The position numbers and the translations under genes are program-made. A stretch of DNA of 14,576 nt from Actinomycetes bacterium. GTDB lineage: Bacteria > Actinomycetota > Actinomycetes > Actinomycetales > Cellulomonadaceae. Numbering within the stretch: the first letter of the stretch is position 1; every line of letters begins with the position of its first letter. Positions 13,282-14,576 of the stretch are shown here, one piece after another. The notes under the pieces were generated by a model. The model worked only from the letters and a program-made list of their open reading frames with translations, did not search any database and was not told the origin of the DNA. The stretch covers positions 1-14,576 of the forward strand of contig JAEXPS010000154.1 in assembly GCA_023438885.1 (NCBI GenBank), given 5' to 3'.

Positions 13282-14576
13282 TCAGGGGAGGGAGATCTCG
13301 CTGTTGATGCGGTCGGTCGCGGTCTTGATCGCGTCGTCGAGCGGCGTCGCCTCGGTCATGATCGCGGTGTGGGCCTCGCCCAGGATCGTCTGCAGCGCGG
13401 CGATGTCCTTGAACGTCGGGTTCTCGGCGATCGTCTTGTGCTTGGTCCACGCGAAGCGGGACAGCTCGTCGGCCGGCGCACCGTCGACGGCGAAGTACAC
13501 GTCCGCCACGGTGTCCGTCGTCAGGGCCGGCGTGATGCCGATCTCGGCCAGGGCCTTGGCGGCCTCCTCGCTCGAGGCGAAGACCAGGAAGTCCTTGGCG
13601 GCCTGGACCTTCTTCTCGTCGATGGCGGCGTTGATGCCGAAACCGGTCGGGTCACCGAACGTCACCGGGATGTTGTCCAGGCCCGCCGTCGAGGAGTCGT
13701 ACTGCGGTGCCGGGGCGAAGCCCCACTCGAACGTCTGGGCGTCGCCGGACTTCTGCTGCGCGATGAGCGTGGCCACGTACCACGAGCCCATCGGCATCAT
13801 CGCGGCCTGCTGGGTGCCGAACTGGCCCTGGTAGGTCAGGTTGTTCGCCGTGCGGGTGGCGGCGTCGATCTGCGCACCGGAGCTCTGCAGGTCGAGGGCG
13901 CGCTGGTAGTACGGCTTCAGGTACTCGTAGTCACCCGAGAGCACGTCGCCGGCCTGCGCGTTCGCGAAGCCCTGGATCACCGACTGCCAGCCGTGCTGGT
14001 ACGTGCCGAAGGCAGGGTTGCCCTTGGCCGCCAGCGCCGTCTTCAGCTCGGTCGCCGCGTCGGCGTAGTCGTCCCACGTCCACGTGCCGTCCGGCTCGGC
14101 GACACCCGCGAGGGCGAACAGGTCCTTGTTGTAGAAGATCACCCACGAGTCGTTGCGGTACGGCAGCGCGTACTGCACGCCGTCCACCTCGTACGAGGCG
14201 GTACCCGACGTGCCCTCGGGCAGCGTCGAGACCAGGTCGGTGACGTCGAGCAGCTGCCCGGCGCTGCCGAAGACCGGCGTGTACGAGACGTTCTTCTGCG
14301 TGATGATGTCCGGCGCCACGCCCGCGGCCAGGTCGGCCGTGATCAGCGGGTTGTAGTTCGCGGAGTCGTACTCCTTGAGCTCCACCGTGACGTTCGGGTA
14401 CTTCTCGTGGAACGCGTCCGCCAGCACCTGGAACTCCGGCGTGGTGGAGAGGCTCCAGCCGGAGACCGTCAGGTCGACCGGCTCGGCCGACGCCGTCGTC
14501 TCGGTACCGCCGGTGGCGCCGCCTGTGGGCTCGCTGGCCTCGCCGTCGCCGCCGCTGCACGCGGCGAGGACCAGCG
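13282..14576 (-). CDS. ABC sugar transporter solute-binding lipoprotein (5' end outside window)
   Basis: Extracellular family 1 solute-binding protein that captures the sugar and delivers it to the two permeases. About 430 residues are visible; the start codon and first signal-peptide residues lie beyond base 14576. The visible part opens with LVLAAC, a lipobox whose Cys (bases 14557-14559) would be lipidated and anchor the protein to the membrane. A Gly/Thr/Glu-rich linker follows, then VDLTVSGWSLSTTPEFQVL, a typical beginning of the mature fold, and FHEKYPNVTVELKEYD. Trp- and Tyr-containing segments such as PYRNDSWVIFYNKDLF and TYQHGWQSVIQGFAN are usual in sugar binders. A GTG at 14427 could be mistaken for the start but would remove the lipobox. 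The ligand is not readable from sequence; the operon suggests an unsaturated or saturated uronide oligosaccharide. Confidence 0.93.
   Translation of the reverse strand, partial: LVLAACSGGDGEASEPTGGATGGTETTASAEPVDLTVSGWSLSTTPEFQVLADAFHEKYPNVTVELKEYDSANYNPLITADLAAGVAPDIITQKNVSYTPVFGSAGQLLDVTDLVSTLPEGTSGTASYEVDGVQYALPYRNDSWVIFYNKDLFALAGVAEPDGTWTWDDYADAATELKTALAAKGNPAFGTYQHGWQSVIQGFANAQAGDVLSGDYEYLKPYYQRALDLQSSGAQIDAATRTANNLTYQGQFGTQQAAMMPMGSWYVATLIAQQKSGDAQTFEWGFAPAPQYDSSTAGLDNIPVTFGDPTGFGINAAIDEKKVQAAKDFLVFASSEEAAKALAEIGITPALTTDTVADVYFAVDGAPADELSRFAWTKHKTIAENPTFKDIAALQTILGEAHTAIMTEATPLDDAIKTATDRINSEISLP

Noticed and set aside
14425..14427. GTG start for the binding protein
   Set aside because: The frame continues upstream to the window edge with a lipobox (LVLAAC) and a typical linker, so the true start lies outside.
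1..14576. CRISPR arrays, insertion sequences, tRNA or rRNA genes, attachment sites
   Set aside because: No regular direct repeats, transposase-like proteins, terminal inverted repeats or tRNA-like cloverleaf sequences were recognised on reading either strand.

Overview
This window looks like chromosome from a high-GC actinobacterium, most likely Cellulomonadaceae or a close relative. The evidence is the very GC-rich third codon positions, the AAGGAG(G) ribosome binding sites, a gltD-to-pyk junction typical of Actinobacteria, and the wording of the pyruvate kinase and of a small Cys-containing protein. The genus is an inference.

Left part (1-3285), housekeeping. It holds the last codons of a probable glutamate synthase small subunit (gltD) and a complete pyruvate kinase (pyk), both on +. 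A 59-residue conserved-looking Cys protein follows on -, convergent with pyk. An AI-2E-family membrane protein on + diverges from the small gene. No mobile element, tRNA, rRNA or CRISPR array was seen anywhere.

Right part (3298-14576), one long minus-strand gene run read from high to low coordinates. The order is lipoprotein solute-binding protein (5' end outside the window), two ABC sugar permeases, a DUF624/YesL-like membrane protein, GH88 unsaturated glucuronyl hydrolase, FAH-family protein, KduI, KduD, GH2 beta-glucuronidase, KDPG aldolase and KDG kinase. Gaps are mostly -4 to 10 bp, with ATGA/GTGA stop-start overlaps. Larger gaps lie before the first permease (90 bp, with a perfect 13-bp hairpin), GH88 (56 bp), KDPG aldolase (78 bp) and KDG kinase (34 bp).

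Together these genes describe import and intracellular breakdown of uronic-acid oligosaccharides. The ABC importer has no ATPase in view and probably borrows a shared MsiK/MsmX-type one. Inside the cell GH88 would remove the 4,5-unsaturated uronate left by a polysaccharide lyase, and GH2 would remove saturated beta-glucuronate. The unsaturated sugar opens to 5-keto-4-deoxyuronate. KduI, KduD, KdgK and KdgA would then turn it into 2,5-diketo-3-deoxygluconate, KDG, KDPG, and finally pyruvate plus glyceraldehyde-3-phosphate. Points not explained by the textbook pathway are the FAH-family gene in the middle, the lack of a saturated-glucuronate route for the GH2 product, and the absence of any lyase or regulator in the window. 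No gene here is of an unknown class except the 59-aa protein and, partly, the DUF624-like protein. I see a well-formed but substrate-unassigned uronide utilisation locus rather than a new kind of system.
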